Shown here piece by piece: positions 11,814 to 22,903 of a stretch of 64,000 nt of DNA. The position numbers and the translations under genes were made by a program. Numbering within the stretch: position 1 is the stretch's first letter; the number at the start of each line of letters is the position of its first letter. The stretch is from NCBI RefSeq assembly GCF_026914185.1, contig NC_070571.1:4526001-4590000 (forward strand), given 5' to 3'. Origin of the DNA: Puccinia triticina. Taxonomy: Eukaryota; Basidiomycota; Pucciniomycetes; Pucciniales; Pucciniaceae. Below the pieces are notes generated by a model. That model made no database searches, had not been told where the DNA came from, and saw only the letters and a list, made by a program, of their open reading frames with translations.

Positions 11814-12352
11814 CGTTGGTCTTTTGATTATTGCAAGTGTTCACTCGGTGGGATCTTTGAGAATATAGTTTGGGCGATAAACGGAAAGAATGAGTTATCT
11901 ATGGAATCGCAATGGCATATTAATGGGGATTAAAGTTTTGGTAGGGGCTCTCCTTTGTCATGTGTGAACCCGTGAAATATGATACCTGACAACTGCCAAC
12001 CATACAGCAAAGGGTCTGACTGCATCAGGAACAAGGAGAAACCACGAGCGGTGGCTTTAGGGAGACATCAAGCGATACGAAGGGGCGAAAATCGCGATGC
12101 AAACTCCGTATCCATCTACCTCTGCAGGATGAGGAAATCCTTGTTTGACGCACAAACGCGGAGTAGGAGAAACGGTCGCGAAGACCCTCCCAGTCATTGA
12201 GGGGGGCTTCAACCCAAAATTATGAAGTTTACTATCAAGTTTAATGTTGATAGAGACCGCTTTCTTTTTGTTGGAAGGAATGTTTACAAAAATAGCTTTT
12301 TGAACGTGACAAAACACATGACATTAGAAATTCAATGGCGATGAACATTCAT
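11814..12352. other. Intergenic, Helitron
   Basis: About 540 bp; no supportable gene. Confidence 0.4.
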
Positions 12353-13204
12353 TTATTGTTGTCTCTCGATGCGCCCTAGGTCAACCTGGAAGCTCAAGTC
12401 AGCAAATTTTGAAGTATTTGAAAATGAGAATGCCTTACCTCAACAATTATACAGCAATTTTTGATATCAACACCTTGCAGTCGCCCGGATAAATCAACCC
12501 TGTTCCCGTAGGAGAGGTGGTTGAGAAAGTAGGAATCAAAACTGGTAGGACTGATGATGTAATCAACAAAACATTGATGCCTATCAAATTGCTAAGGATC
12601 AAGTCACAGTGGAAGTTGATGCAGATATGATTAGTCAATATTTTTTGAAAGGTTATAATTGAAATTTCCAGCTGACTGACTTCTCCATTATGGAAAACAG
12701 TCAGCTTGACAGCTTTTTTGGAGCGTCCAAGGATAGGTTTGAAGATTTGATATTTGAGAATCCTGCCAATGCCGTTTATGCGTACTCCCCGCCTCGAGAC
12801 ATACTTGCCTTTAAATGTTGTTTCCTGAATGCTTGAAGGAAGAGTCTCAAGAATAGGGATTTTATCTTCGCCAAGACCGAGAAAATTGCCTTCGCACTTG
12901 TACTTGTTTCCAAAGATGAGTGTTTTATGTGGCGGTTTGGCTGTTGTCAACATTATCCGAGGCCCTGTGCTGAATGAAAGACGCCAGAAGTCCAGGCGAA
13001 ATTTTCCCCAATACTCATATCTTTGAAACACGGGTCTACATAGTCCATCCAAAACTGAATATAGAATTAGTAAGGAAAATACGTCTAACAAATGTTAAAG
13101 CTTACTGCTGATAAAACCTTGAATCTTCCTGAGAAAGTCATGGAATCAGCATCTGCAACAAGGCCTGCTTGATGGGATACAAGGTCTAAAGTGTTCCATT
13201 CCAT
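12353..13204 (-). pseudogene. Helitron-borne paralog OB-3, frameshifted
   Basis: The exon plan matches the other paralogs: 13204-13106 (33 codons, starts MEWNTLDLVS), 13054-12681, 12591-12439 (exactly 51 codons), 12385-12353 (stop 12353-12355). The second exon is 374 nt, not a multiple of three, while the equivalent exon in the gene at 9185 is 375 nt. Reading in frame from the splice acceptor hits TAA just after 'HSAQGLG', while the rest of the exon is open in another frame. This indicates a one-base loss. Alternatively the acceptor is misplaced, but no other choice I tried fits both ends. Family and possible function are as for the neighbouring paralogs. Confidence 0.62.
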
Positions 13205-13676
13205 TGTCCTCAAAAACGTAAAATGCAGAACAGAAAGCTGAATTAGAAGCGCGTTGGTTTTTTTACCAAATATCCTATAAGGGCGGTTTTAAATCAGGAA
13301 TGCGGGATGAAACTTTTCGGAGAAATGAGGTGTCTCTGGCAAAAGGAGACCCTTGTTTAGAACTTGAGTTGTGTGAAATTCAGGGTCTAATTGGTGCTTT
13401 ATTCTGAATTGTTCTTTCCAGTAGGAAATGAGGGTCAATTGATTTTATAGAAGTGGAAATCACAAATTGGTAATAAACGAAATTACATGAAGATGACGAA
13501 AAGTGCTGTTGGAGTAGGATTTATTACAAGGAAACTTGGAAATAATAAGATAGATACGAGTAAAGGGAAAATGTGCGATCAAAGAAGAAAAAAAGATTAA
13601 ACTGAGACAAACAGCCCGTAAGAGAATGCGGGCGGAAGATCAAATAAGTTGAACGGCTTTAAAGTAAATGAAAAAT
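13205..13676. other. Intergenic, Helitron
   Basis: About 470 bp between the Rep-helicase stop and the start of the paralog at 13204. A short 3' exon of the Rep-helicase gene could lie here because its last codons contain a GTGAGT donor-like site (13685-13690), but I cannot place an acceptor. Confidence 0.35.
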
Positions 13677-16600
13677 TTAAGAGGACTCACCAAATATTGA
13701 CTTGTGAACAACGTTTACAAGACCATCTTTTTGGTCAAACTTACAAACCATCAAGTTATCCTTCTGCGTTACCCGGGAGAGGGCGACATAAAGTTGACCA
13801 TGGGCAAAACACAAGTTTTTAAGCATTACTCCTACCCGCTGTAAAGTTTGACCTTGAGACTTGTTGATAGACATCGCATATGCCGGCCTAACAGGGAATT
13901 GGTGTCGAAAAAAACTGAGCCCTGACTTTTGGCTCCCCTGATGGTGAAGCTTTATCTTGGGGAGCATAACTTTGCCCCCCTTGAAAGGCCCCGACATTAA
14001 TATTCCTTCAATTGAACCAGTTCCTATGCGGGTCAAGATCAATCGTGTACCATTGCATATGCCGGAGGAAATATCGAGATTTCGCATCACGAGAACGGGC
14101 ATGCCGACCTTAAGATTGAGAATGTGTTCAGGAAAATTTGGTACACTGATTTTATTAAGCACTTCTTCCGGTAAACTATTGAGACCGTCGGGATTGGGGG
14201 AGTCAATTGACGTAGCTCTCACAAATGGGCCCTTCAACCAAGTTGCGACTTCTTTGTTAAGTTTGCGCACATCGATATTCAACGGGGCTAGGATACAACG
14301 TTCAGCAAGATAGGATACGTTGTCGTTGATGCTTGAGTAAGGCCTTGAAGATATTTCACCATAGACGAAGTCAATGAGTTGTCTATTGCCTTCGCGCTCA
14401 TTGGGAGCAACTGTTATGTTTACTTCCGGTATGTTAACAATGTGAAACTCTTCTGGCTGTCCAAAACCCTCCCCCAGTCGCAAGAGTGAAGAGGCAAATT
14501 GTGCATTTTGGCTAGCTTTTTGCGAACCATTTTCGCCGAGTTGAATCCTCATGTTTTGGGTAAGTTTGAATTTGCGAGTTGGTTTCCATAAAGGTGACGA
14601 TTTTAGAGTTGCTTCCCACGATGGCGGGAACTCATCGAATTTGACGACCGGCAATATCTGCCTAAAGTCCCCAGAGAATATGACAACCTTCCCACCGAAA
14701 GGGAGATCTGATGCGCAACACCTTTGCAATGACCGGTCGACTGCTTCAATTGCGTCCTTATGGATTGTCACGATTTCGTCCCAAACAATCAGATCTACAC
14801 TTGCAAGATGTTTTCCAATTTTTTGGTCAGGTTCGAAGTTGCACTCGATTTCGGGCTTGAGGTCAACTGGAATTTTGAATGCCGAATGGGATGTCTGACC
14901 CCCTTTGAGCAAAAGCGCCGCAACTCCCGAAGACGCCGCGGCCACAGAAATTTTCGACATTGACCTGGATAAATCGAGGAGAGAGTTGAGTAAAAAGGTT
15001 TTTCCCGTTCCTCCGGGACCGTCGAGGTAAAACATTCGAGGAAGCTTCTTCTTTAAAGCGTCTTTGACGTGTCGAAAAAACGCAGCTTGCTCTCCATTAA
15101 AATGGGAGATTGCATTTTCCAATCGAACAACAACAGTTGCCAAGGATTCCAGCTGTCCAGGAACTTCTTGGAATTGGTGCATTCTACGCTTGTTGGATGA
15201 TGAGATGAGAATACCACAACGCTGTAACGTAGTGTTCATCTTTTCCAAGATACATTCGAGCTTGAACAGTCCGAAGACCCGTCGACGGGCGCGGCTCAAG
15301 GGAATACCATTACGATCCCTTCGATTTAAACGTAACAAGTCATTGGTCATTGAGTCCCAGTGTTTATCAAATAGAACGGTTGGGTTTGAAGGGGGCGAAT
15401 TGACAAGCATCAAGCAAAAAAAATGTCGGAGTTGATACCCGGTGCGAAATGATGAAGCTTCTTCGAGGGCTTTATCATAGAGGTAATCGTTAACTAACAG
15501 GCCAAGAATATTGCATGCGTCTTGATATGAAGCACATAATTGGCCATTGACAGTTCTCAAGTCATCATGTGAGGTAGGTCCTTTGCGATGGGAAAGCAAC
15601 GTCCAAAGGTAAAATTTCTCGCCCGCGAGATATGAAACACTAAAAATCCTTCCGACGGAAACGGTCTTATTTTTTCGTGGTGTCCATTTCTTGTCTTTCC
15701 TGCACCAAGTAAAATACTCAGGAATTTCCTCGTAATACAAAGAACGTGCGGGTCTTCCTTGCGCGCCTACTGCGTCTTGAGCATTGAGTTCGAAGAAGGC
15801 CAAAAGATTGGTTTGATCTGGCGCCTGGAATTTGAGTTTCTCGCTGACCTCCCCACTATCCTTGAAGTAGATCAATTGTTCATCTTTATCGTGGATGGAC
15901 AATCAAGTCACGGGGGGCCAGCGCCTTGATAGGGGGAATTTCAAAAGTCTCCAAGCAGCTAAAAGAGGTCAAACATTTAGGACATCAATATGTCGAACAT
16001 TTAAAAAAAGGCCAAACATATAGCACATGAGTATGAAAACCTGTAACAAAACTAAACGACAAACCTTCAGGGGCACTTATGAAGCGTGTATCAAGAAAAG
16101 CCTTCGTTTCGTCCCCGTCTTTAATCTCAATTGAAGAGCGGTCATGACCTTTCGTGATATACTTATAAAGATATTTTACTGCTGTGCTATCAACGGGGAT
16201 TTCCACATTAATATGACAGTCAAATTTGAGAGAAAGGTATTTGTTGTAAGGAACAACATGGGAGCTATCGAAGGTCGTCTTATTCTTGACTACAATGTGA
16301 TTTGAGATCCGCCGGCGATAGACGGGATAAGCACCGCTAATGGTGACCGTCCTAGGAGTGAAGGGTTTGGGATAACCCGCGCTACAGCCGTCCTTAGACC
16401 AGCATGCTCGCCCAGTACAAGGCCCATGGATCATTAGCCGTGAGACAATGTCGTAAAGCTCAGGCTCTTTTTTAGGATTGGGAACTTCTGCGCAGACAAG
16501 AAAGTCTATCTTCTTGGGGGTGTCCGGCCTATTGTCTTCTTCGAGTGTCACCATGAGATGTAAGTGAGGTAGTCCTCGCTTCTGAAACTCAATGACCAAA

Positions 16601-18189
16601 ACATGAGATATGACTTTCCCTAAGCGGCCGAAGTCCACGATCTCTTTGAGCAGAGCGTCAACCTTCAGTTTGAATACTCGATCAACAAATACAGGATGAT
16701 CAGCAGACGATGCAGAGAGACCGATTTCGTCCGTTATATCCTTCCATTTTGGATTAGCAGTCATTGTAATAAAAAGTGAGGGGGGGCCGTGTTTCCTCAC
16801 AATCGCCATTGAATCCTGATAAAGTTGTCCCATCGCTCTAGGACTGCCAATGAATGTTGATGGTAGGATGACTTTTCTGCCAGTTGGAGTCACCGAATTT
16901 TCAATTGATGCCATGAGAGACTTGTACTGACTGGTCTTGAGTGCTAGTTGATGATTCCGAATGAAGTTGAGGCGAGACCCTTCAACACATACATACATAT
17001 CAACCACGAATTCTTGAAATAAAGTTCTTCCGTGCAAAATTATGCAATAACAATCCTTCCTCTTGAAAAGCAAAAACGCGAACCACTTGAGAGATTTGAC
17101 TGCGCGATTGGTTGCTGAAGAAGGTCGATTATCAACGAAAGTCAATTAAAATGAAAAGTCACGGGACTCACATTGTGATTTCGAACACTTATAAACATTA
17201 TCCCACTGCTGGGAACCATAGGGGAAGAAAATGGGATACCGGAGAGGGAAATATGAAGAATGGAGATCCGAGATATGTTCAAGCCTCCCATCCTTTCGCC
17301 TTAGTTGAATGTGACGGGCCTTATTAATTGTGCCACCGCCGTTGACCACGATGCCAACTTCTTCAGGTTTCGGAAGATTATACCGTTTTGGGTCCGCACC
17401 TGGTTTGTGGATAGTTGTTAAAGCAAGGGTCTTTGAGGGGGAATCCTTGAGAGTTGCTCGAGCGTTTTTGTATAATTGTGCATAAGGGTTATGCTTATAC
17501 ATTAACGTCATTAGATCTGAAACAATATCTTCCCACATTTTAAACTTTGATCCAATAGGATCCTGTTTGCCAGACGCTTTTGTAATTCGTAAACGGGTTT
17601 CTTCTTCGCCGCCGTTGCCAACTACATAGATTTGCGCCCATCCGGGGTCGTTCTTGTTCAATGGTTCCACGCTAGGCACTAAATGACTCAATCCTCCTGA
17701 GATACGGAACACGTCGATGCCCTTTTGACCGCGAACTGACAAGTCTATGTTTGCACCAAGGGACGTAAAACTGAGGGAGTTATTGTAAAGGCGAATTAAT
17801 GATTGAAAGTTTACCGCCCCTGAATGAGAGCAAAAAGGAAAATGTTAGTATCAACGTTGAAGAAATTGGATGTTGGAAGACTCACTTTGATCAGAACCAG
17901 AAAACAAATCAAGCAGAAGATCTGGTGGTTCAGGTGCGTCTGGGTCCATCATAGGCAAATAAACTTGATTCTTTTGACAGCACATCGAAAATTCCTTTTC
18001 TTCCTTGAGTCGGTCAAGCTTTGTTGATTCTTTGTTGAAATGGAGGGCGCCGCACCCCGTACAAACAACAATAAATCCCCCGAGACGATGCGGGATAGTA
18101 AAAAGAACTTGGTTTAGTATATCATTCTCGTTGTTGTCACACTCGCGTGTGATTGCCTTGAACTTGAAGGTCATGACTAAGGAGAACAA
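13677..18189 (-). pseudogene. Helitron Rep-helicase (RepHel), one in-frame stop
   Basis: Minus-strand exons: about 18181-17886 (zinc-binding N-terminus, VCTGCGALHF...CCQKNQVYLP), 17819-17172 (ends near SDLHSSYFPLRYPIFFP), 17114-16065 (HUH nickase: RGLPHLHLM with the two metal-binding His, then YLYKYITKGHD with the candidate catalytic Tyr pair), 15958-13677 (Pif1-type helicase: GPGGTGKT Walker A, VWDEI Walker B, C-terminal INKSQGQTLQRVGV). Splice phases join cleanly. The last exon reads AAWRLLKFPLSRRWPPVT, then TGA (15903-15905), then LSIHDKDEQ in the same frame. An Arg codon CGA would fit, so one C-to-T change probably inactivated it. A further 5' exon upstream to about 18379 is possible. The enzyme would nick and unwind DNA for rolling-circle transposition. 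Confidence 0.9.
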
Positions 18190-18379
18190 TAAATAGAGTA
18201 ATGTCGAGATGAATCTGAGTGCAAGGCTTGGGGTAGATGCGAATCAGCTTCTCTGTGTGAAAGTTTTGGTACTGGTTAGCAGGAATACTGACGAAGGAGA
18301 GGGATGAAGACCTTGACAATCTTTTGCGAACTCCCTGAGGTATTTGATATAGACGCCGATGGGAGGATACTGCCGGCAA

Positions 18380-19286
18380 TTGATAGAGCTTTGGGGTTTG
18401 TCCCGTGATTGTTGATTATTTATGAAAGAAAAGGTTGAAATGTTGATATCAAATGATTTGCCAGGTTGAGTAAGTCAATCTGAAGCGTCGCAAGAAGATA
18501 GAGGTAATTATAAGGTGCGATGTTGACTTAGAGGTTTTCTTTTTTTGGCGCTATCTAAATCGACTGTCCTGGGCTTGATGCTCAGTCGTCCTGGTCTTCA
18601 AGAGCTCAAAGCTGGGGTTTAGACTGTGCGGTGTAACGTTGGAAGTAGCCAAATAAATTACCACCGCTTTGACAAAATTACCACCGCTTTGACAAATTGC
18701 CACCGCTTTGACAGTGATATTAGAATTAAACAGTCAATTCAAGGAATCATTTTATGAAGAACTGGTAGGTTGTGTAATAGAATAATACCTCAAGATTAGG
18801 TCCTTTGAACGAAGTGAGATGGATTAATCGGGCAAGAGTTGAATAGTTGAAAGTGAAAGACTTATCACCAAGTCAGATGGGATTGGTCGCGGCAAAATTG
18901 ATGTTGCCTGTGCGTCGACGTTTTATGCCTAACATTCCGCGGAGAATAGAGTAATCTCTTAATTTGGCGGCGCTTATTTAACTTTGAACTCAGCAAAGAA
19001 GTATGGACAATATCCTTTGATCTGTTAGGTGTGGTGTCTTTGGACACAAGTTTTGTCAAACAAACAAACATGACATATTATTTTGGGCATTGCAAAGGTC
19101 AACAAAAGAAGAAAGGACAAAGATTTTTTATTGTTGGAACTGAGGCTTAGTTGAAAGAAAAACAAAGGTTGAATGAAATTGTGAAGGTTTTTTTTTGGTT
19201 TTTTTGGATTTGATAGAAGGAAGTGGTTCGGAAAAGAAATACCAATTAAACTTGGAAGAATAAGATGACTGACAACCGGAATAACT
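18380..19286. other. Region between paralog OB-4 and RepHel
   Basis: No supportable coding exon apart from a possible N-terminal RepHel exon just below 18380. It contains the three-copy direct repeat at 18655-18712. Confidence 0.45.
18655..18712. repeat. Three direct repeats AAATTACCACCGCTTTGAC (iteron-like)
   Basis: Copies at 18655-18673, 18675-18693 and 18694-18712 (the third has G for A at position 6). They lie about 280 bp upstream of the RepHel start region on the minus strand. They are spaced 19-20 bp, about two helical turns, as protein-binding iterons often are. The binding role is inference. Confidence 0.6.
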
Positions 19287-19860
19287 TCAAAAGCGCTTTA
19301 ACCTCTTGGAAGCATCGCTCAAAATTTGCCTCCGTGGACGGCCTGGACTCTTGCGTTTCTGCGAAGATTCTGCTTCTGCATCATCGTCGTCTTTGTCGTC
19401 TTCGACTTCAGGCTCTTTGGCCCAACTGATCTCATCTTCTATCTCAACCTCTTTTTCTTTGCCCTTTCGTGTTGGGGTAGAGTTGAGGCTGTTCCCGGAG
19501 CCCGATGGAGTTGGTGTCGGGGTCGGAGGCAAGCCTTCACCTTTCTTGAAGGTGAACCTTAAAGAAATGTGTGTGTTAATCACGTGTGAAGTTATGGAGA
19601 GGTGTGAAAAGTTAAAGAAAACTTACAATTTTCGTTTTTGACCAGATGGGGTCAAAGATGTGGGACCAGTCTTTGCCCCAGACCGAGGATTTTTGTGACC
19701 ACTAGTCACACTCACGCCGCCAACCTATGAAGATAAAATAATGAGTATAATGATGAGTCAAATATAGAAGATAGACTGACTAAGATTACGGGCATTTTGG
19801 CACTGATGTCCCAGTCAACGAGGTGACCAACAATTTCCATTTCCCTTCCCAGGACATAGA
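19287..19860 (-). pseudogene. Helitron-borne paralog OB-4, 3' part (split by the CACTA element)
   Basis: Continues from 39047 after the CACTA element and one AGA copy are removed. The rest of exon 3 (19860-19781) reads YVLGREMEIVGHL...PVILV. Then exon 4 (19724-19627) and exon 5 (19557-19287) follow. The last exon encodes a Pro-rich stretch, an acidic run (VEDDKDDDDAEAE) and a basic tail with an AT-hook-like core (KSPGRPRRQ). The exon 3 pattern matches the other three paralogs, whereas the long acidic/basic tail is unique to this copy. The complete product would be about 339 aa. The AT-hook-like tail suggests DNA contact, but this is inferred. Confidence 0.72.
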
Positions 19861-19910
19861 CACCACCCCAAAAAGGGAGGCAACATGTGCATGTTGCCAT
19901 GCTTGAAACA
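19861..19910 (+). repeat. CACTA left terminal inverted repeat
   Basis: Pairs with 38995-39043 over about 50 bp with one gap and a few mismatches. It contains an internal hairpin GGCAACATG/CATGTTGCC (19878-19897). Confidence 0.9.
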
Positions 19911-20942
19911 TTGATATTATACAGAAATTACTCATATAATAGCCTTGAGTTACAATTGTATTACTCACTTTCAATCCTGGTGTTATATTTAGTGTAATTC
20001 AAACGTACCATCCACAGATGTGTTTTACTCAAATCCAGTAGTTTTATTTTATGCTTATTTAGTAGACAGTACTCATTTTTAAAGTCACCTTTTTTCCCTG
20101 TTGTTATTCTGTTGACTGTAGAATCATTAAATTTGTAAGGAAGGCTGACAGCTTAGGATGAAACACCCCATTAAGATGTGTTTGCAAATTGTATCTGAAA
20201 TATAAGAAATATAAGAATACTAAAAGAAATAATTTTGCCATTCAAAGAGACAATATGTCAAGGTGACAAAGCATGATGCCTAGAATGCCGCCTGACTTTT
20301 GATCTTCAAGAAATTTTTCACAGTATGTTGTATTTTGATCAAGATGAATTGCATGCCAGGATTGCTGAGCTGGTCCTGTTTTTCTGTGTGCTAACAAGTG
20401 CAGGCAGTTCTGTGTTCCAGTTCAAAGTTCTAAGATGGTGTAGCAAGCAACATATTATATATGTTACCTCTCAAAGAAGCAAAATGTATCACTTAAAAAG
20501 TTTATAACTTAATCCAAATTTCAAAGTTATTGGGAGATTACAATGAGCACCTAGATTGGGTGATCATTCCTTATGAGTGTGTACTGGTTTTGAAGCCATG
20601 TGTATTTATCACAACCGCGACATTCATAGTCTTACAATTTGATTTTTGCTATGGGACGTTAGTTGCATGGTTGCCGAGTTTACTGTCAGCTTACACATTG
20701 GGTTTGATATCAACTTCAATCAACAAAATCTGAGCAGCAAATTTTGGGACCTATTGACAAGCTTTTGACCAAAAGTTTGTGTAGGCACTCAGTCAACCCC
20801 ACACTTGACCAAAGCTTACCACATAGGTCACCCGCAATGACCGGGATCACTAGATATGTATTTCATCTGTTATTCCCCTCTCCTACTATCTATCTATCAA
20901 CTATTATTGCTAAACTGCCTGTTCAATTTCTTCTAAATAAAA
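19911..20942. other. CACTA left subterminal region
   Basis: About 1 kb of A+T-rich sequence with no supportable gene. The 5' end of the SNF2 gene or its promoter may lie in the last few hundred bases. Confidence 0.4.
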
Positions 20943-21686
20943 ATGAACCCACCCCCAGAGAAAAGTACCCAAAGCGAAAACCGAAAGAACCTCGAATGCC
21001 TTGGAACAGTCTCCGCTAACTGTGTAATGGTTGCCGGCCTTCGAGGATCAATCAAATACCCAAGCCAAACGCGGGCGCTCCTTCAAAAAGGACCTGAGAG
21101 CATCAATGTCTTTACCTGGCCAGGGGCGCAAGCCGGGCATGTCTCCGAGCCCCTCTCTGGTGTTTTGCAAAAGTTGCTTGTGGGGCCCATTGGCACGGTG
21201 TCAACGGAGCTCAATACATTTTTGAATCGCGAGCCACATGATCGAAGCTCGCCCAAGACGTCATTCCCAACCGTTATTATGGATGCCACCCTTGTCGCTT
21301 CCCCCACACCAACACCTACTCTCACGGTAGTCTTAATGCTGTTTGTCGCTTCTTCACACTCTGCCGAGGTAATTCAAATATTTCGCGAAAGCGGTCTGCA
21401 AGTCGAGAGGATCGAACGCTACCATCCGGAAAACTGCTGGGGGATTCCCCATTCGTTGCATCTCGAGGTCGGGCAACGGTTGCCAGCTGCAAGACCAATT
21501 CATGGCTGCAAAACGAAGATCTTGACGCACCAGCAACAAGCCTTGGACTTCATTTTGAACTTAGAATCCCCAGAATCAAGCACACTTTCCGCCTTTTGGA
21601 ATTCATCGAGCTGCGCGTGGCTGAAGCAATTCTTTGAACACTCAGCGAGTACTGGCAGAACCAAGGAGCATATTAATCATAATAAT
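20943..21686 (+). pseudogene. SNF2-family ATPase (Rad5/HLTF-like), 5' part
   Basis: The open frame starts MNPPPEKSTQ and runs to the fold-back element. Its last part, ILTHQQQALDFILNLESPES, matches the segment that precedes the ATPase core in Rad5/Rad16/HLTF-like proteins. The frame would read ...INHNN directly into QGSILADDMGLGKT at 22907 if the insert with one AAT is removed. A real upstream exon or internal introns are possible, because the middle of this part (PTPTPTLTVV) looks unlike conserved protein. As it stands the frame stops inside the insert. Confidence 0.7.
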
Positions 21687-22903
21687 CACTTCAAGGATAA
21701 TTAAATTTCCCAAAAAAAATACTCAAAGTTTGAGGTTGGGAAAATCATTGAAAAAAATCACTCCTTACTGAAAAAAATGCAAACTGAGCGTGCTCAGCCA
21801 AAAAAATAAAAATGTGTCAGACTGAGTAAAAAAAAATGGGGAACATTTTTAGGGTGATTTGTTGGACGGGCCTGCACAAGGCCCACATGGGCCCCTAACA
21901 GGCCCGTTGGGCCCATTGAAAAAGTAGTATTTGTTTGGAATTCCTATGCTCTGCTAAAATGTGAAATGGGTCAAACTGAATAAAAAACATGGGGGTACAT
22001 TTTTGGGGAGATTTTTTGGACGGGCCTGAATGAGGCCCACATGGCCCCTACAAAGCCCACTGGGCCCATTGAAAGGGTAGCCTTGGTTAAGAAAGCATAT
22101 GCTCAGCTAAGAAATAAAAAACTTGTCAGACTGAGAAAAAACCCTAGGGGCACATTGTTGGGGAGGCTTTTTGGACGGGCCTGCATCAGGCCCGTACGGG
22201 CCAACAGGTTTCCAAGGGGAAGGAAAGGGCCTGGAAATACATTCTGTGAGTGCACAAATGTCATGCAGATGTCAGAAGCCCTTCAATATCTTCTGTTGAT
22301 TAGTGGTCAATTGGTGCTGTTCTGAAACATCATGTGGGCATTCTTAACCAAGACTACTTCTGGGTTGGCCAAACCAGCCTTGGGTGGGCCCTGACGGGCC
22401 TGATGCAGGTCTGTCAATAAGCCCTCCCCAAAAGTGTGGCCCCATGTTTTTTACTCAGGTTGACACATTTTTGTTTCTTAGCTGAGCATAGGCATTCTTG
22501 ACCAAGGCTACTCTTTCAATGGGCCCAATGGGCTTTGTGGGGGCCAGGTGGGCCTCATTCAGGCCCGTCCAAAACATCTCCCTGAAAATGTAGCCCCTCA
22601 TTTTTCATTCAGTTCAACCCATTTCACATTTTAGCAGAGCATGGGAATTCCAAACAAATACTACTTTTTCAATGGGCCCAACGGGCCTGTTAGGGGCCCA
22701 TGTGGGCCTTGTGCAGGCCCGTCCAACAAATCAACCCAAAAATGTGCCCCATTGTTTTTTACTCAGTCTGACACATTTTTATTTTTTTGGCTGAGCATGC
22801 TCAGTTTGCATTTTTTTTCAGTACGGAGTGATTTTTTTTCAATGATTTTCCCAACCTCAAACTTTGAGTATTTTTTTTGGGAAATTTAATTATCCTTGAA
22901 GTG
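21687..22903. mobile_element. Fold-back (long inverted repeat) element inserted in the SNF2 gene
   Basis: The ends are mirror images: it starts CACTTCAAGGATAATTAAAT at 21687 and ends with the complement at 22903. It is flanked by AAT (21684-21686 and 22904-22906). The arms extend several hundred bases inward with high similarity and hold repeated modules of about 185 bp marked by GGACGGGCCTG...AGGCCC. No coding capacity. The 3-bp duplication and CACT start suggest a non-autonomous CACTA-type element, possibly mobilised by a related transposase. The transcript would form a long hairpin. Confidence 0.88.
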
